Shown in pieces: positions 5,089-6,125 of a stretch of 6,125 bases of DNA (the stretch's first letter is position 1; every line of letters starts with the position of its first letter). The position numbers and the translations under genes were made by a program. The DNA is from Rubrobacter sp. GTDB taxonomy: Bacteria > Actinomycetota > Rubrobacteria > Rubrobacterales > Rubrobacteraceae. The notes beneath the pieces were generated by a model. The model worked only from the letters and a program-made list of their open reading frames with translations. It did not search any database and was not told the origin of the DNA. The stretch is from NCBI GenBank assembly GCA_013695335.1, contig JACDAR010000087.1, positions 1 to 6,125 of the forward strand. Reading direction: 5' to 3'.

Positions 5089-6030
5089 CTATACCTCGTC
5101 GAAGATCCTCTGCGATGCGGATATGGGGTCAAGTTCGCGGCTGTAGACTTTTTCCATGAGGTCCGTGTCCTCCCGGCCGAGGCGTTCGCGCATCTCCTTC
5201 TCCAGCCGGTTCGTCGCCCACGACACTACGAGATCCCGCATCGAAGCTCGTCGCCTCTTCTCCAGCTTGCCGCTGTCTTTCAGATGGGATCGATGCTTCT
5301 CGATGGTCTCCTTGAGCTCCTCGATACCGCCGCCGTTGTCTCCCCGGGTCATGAGAACAGGCGGGAACCACGGATCTGGGTCCAGTTCGTGCCCGATCTC
5401 CAGTATCGAACGCACCTCCGAGGCTGCGCCTTTCGCCTTCGGATGGTCGGCCTTGTTGATGACGAAGACGTCCGCGATCTCCATAACGCCAGCCTTGAGC
5501 GCCTGCACGGAATCGCCAGCCCCTGGCTGTAAACACAAGACGACAGTATCAGCCGCCGAAGCGACCTCCACCTCCCCCTGCCCCACCCCGACAGTCTCGT
5601 ACAGGACGACATCCATCCCGGCGGCCTCCATCGCCAATGCAGCGAGCCTGGAACCTCCGGCGAGCCCACCCAGATGCCCCCTGCTCCCCATCGAGCGGAT
5701 GAACACGCCGGGGTCGAGAAAATGATCCGTGAGCCGGATGCGGTCGCCAAGGATAGCGCCTTTAGAAAAGGGGCTCGAAGGGTCCACAGAGACCACGCCG
5801 ACCCGTTTGTCTTCTTCTCTGTAGAATCGGATCAACTTCGCGATAATGGAACTCTTCCCCACGCCAGGCGGCCCCGTGAAACCGATGGTCACCGAGTCCC
5901 CGGTATGCGGGTAGATCCCCGCGACTATCTCCGCCGCCTCCGGGTCCTCACGCTCTATCTTGGATATGGTCCGCGCCAAAGCCCGCCGGTCGCCGGAGAG
6001 CAGTCGCTCCACGAGGCCGTTATCCGGCAC
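5089..6030 (-). CDS. meaB: MeaB/ArgK-type G3E GTPase, mutase chaperone
   Basis: A 313-residue P-loop GTPase. Family members assemble with adenosylcobalamin-dependent methylmalonyl-CoA or related acyl-CoA mutases, gating cofactor loading and protecting the enzyme from inactivation. Older annotation calls it ArgK/LAO transport kinase. Motifs with the chosen start are Walker A GPPGVGKS (53-60), the DPSSPFSKGAILGDRIRL block (83-100), SMGSRGHLGGLAGG (113-126), the switch ETVGVGQGE (145-153), PGAGDSVQ (169-176) and the guanine-specific NKAD (192-195). Length and order are normal. The GTG at 6030 is chosen because AGGAG lies 5 bases upstream; the longer open frame reaching 6120 would run antisense through the neighbouring antitoxin gene and adds non-family sequence. 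No mutase or epimerase gene is present here. A G-protein for another cobalamin mutase is possible. Confidence 0.92.
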   Translation of the reverse strand: MPDNGLVERLLSGDRRALARTISKIEREDPEAAEIVAGIYPHTGDSVTIGFTGPPGVGKSSIIAKLIRFYREEDKRVGVVSVDPSSPFSKGAILGDRIRLTDHFLDPGVFIRSMGSRGHLGGLAGGSRLAALAMEAAGMDVVLYETVGVGQGEVEVASAADTVVLCLQPGAGDSVQALKAGVMEIADVFVINKADHPKAKGAASEVRSILEIGHELDPDPWFPPVLMTRGDNGGGIEELKETIEKHRSHLKDSGKLEKRRRASMRDLVVSWATNRLEKEMRERLGREDTDLMEKVYSRELDPISASQRIFDEV

Positions 6031-6035
6031 GGATA

Positions 6036-6040
6036 CTCCT
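6036..6040 (-). promoter_or_regulatory. Ribosome-binding site that fixes the meaB start
   Basis: CTCCT on the + strand reads AGGAG on the coding strand, 5 bases before the GTG whose first base is 6030. It supports the 313-residue product over the longer open frame. Confidence 0.7.
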
Positions 6041-6060
6041 GTTGCATGTGCGGCGCATAC

Positions 6061-6072
6061 GCTAATCTTAGC
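6061..6072. promoter_or_regulatory. Shared palindromic divergent promoter of meaB and the antitoxin gene
   Basis: GCTAATCTTAGC is an inverted repeat (GCTAA/TTAGC with a 2-base centre). On the + strand it contains TAATCT (6063-6068), ending 7 bases before the antitoxin GTG, which suits a leaderless transcript. On the - strand it contains TAAGAT (6070 to 6065) preceded by TGC, an extended -10, giving meaB a leader of about 28 bases with its AGGAG. The two -10 elements overlap, so polymerases would compete. The palindrome could also be an operator for the antitoxin. Confidence 0.45.
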
Positions 6073-6075
6073 AGC

Positions 6076-6125
6076 GTGGCAAAGACGATCCAGATACGCA
6101 ATGTCCCCGATGACCTGCACCGGAC
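6076..6125 (+). CDS. Ribbon-helix-helix antitoxin, FitA/VapB type (5' part only)
   Basis: Only 16 complete codons are inside the window: V-A-K-T-I-Q-I-R-N-V-P-D-D-L-H-R. This matches the start of FitA/VapB-like antitoxins (xKTIQIRNVPDDLHRxLKxRA), where the IQIRNV strand is the DNA-contacting beta-strand of the ribbon-helix-helix fold. GTG at 6076 fits the family's N-terminus; ATG at 6046 is in frame but would add ten non-family residues. No Shine-Dalgarno is visible and a -10-like TAATCT sits 7 bases upstream, which suggests leaderless expression. A PIN-domain (VapC) toxin gene would be expected just downstream, outside the window. The call rests on a short stretch. Confidence 0.7.
   Translation, partial: MAKTIQIRNVPDDLHR

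Noticed and set aside
6031..6120. N-terminal extension of meaB to an upstream ATG
   Set aside because: It is antisense to the antitoxin start, crosses the promoter palindrome and is not family-like; a good AGGAG supports the GTG at 6030.

Overview
The window is dense, fairly GC-rich bacterial chromosomal DNA with short intergenic gaps, GTG and TTG starts, an F420/deazaflavin-type reductase homologue, and promoters that look leaderless. This combination points to an actinobacterium. The style of the SGNH hydrolase and of the membrane protein recalls Rubrobacter-like lineages, but that genus guess rests on memory of the families and is only an inference. No rRNA, tRNA, insertion sequence or CRISPR array is visible.

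Left block (1-1984, + strand): an AMP-forming acyl-CoA synthetase of the medium-chain/acetyl-CoA synthetase type overlaps by 4 bases a small beta-barrel protein of the nitroreductase/deazaflavin-dependent oxidoreductase family. They are probably translationally coupled. Together they suggest activation of a carboxylic acid plus a flavin- or F420-linked redox step.

Middle block (1985-4147, + strand): a 53-residue zinc-ribbon-like DUF2256 protein is followed by a two-gene unit of a membrane-anchored cupredoxin-like protein and a large polytopic membrane protein (FedA/'fenitrothion hydrolase'-like family). The unit has an extended -10 promoter embedded in a perfect 10-bp inverted repeat. The membrane protein is predicted to expose an N-terminal histidine after signal-peptide removal, and it carries two CxxCxxC clusters in a loop. 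With the His/Met-rich cupredoxin next door, this is the best candidate for a little-described metal (copper?) handling system here.

Right block (4148-6125): a secreted SGNH/GDSL hydrolase gene is split by a one-base frameshift in a run of five C. It converges on a MeaB/ArgK-type GTPase gene (- strand) across a 10-bp-stem hairpin. MeaB chaperones adenosylcobalamin-dependent acyl-CoA mutases, so both ends of the window touch acyl-CoA metabolism, but no mutase gene lies in the window. Divergent from meaB, and cut off by the window edge, is the first part of a ribbon-helix-helix antitoxin (FitA/VapB type). The two genes appear to share a compact palindromic promoter.
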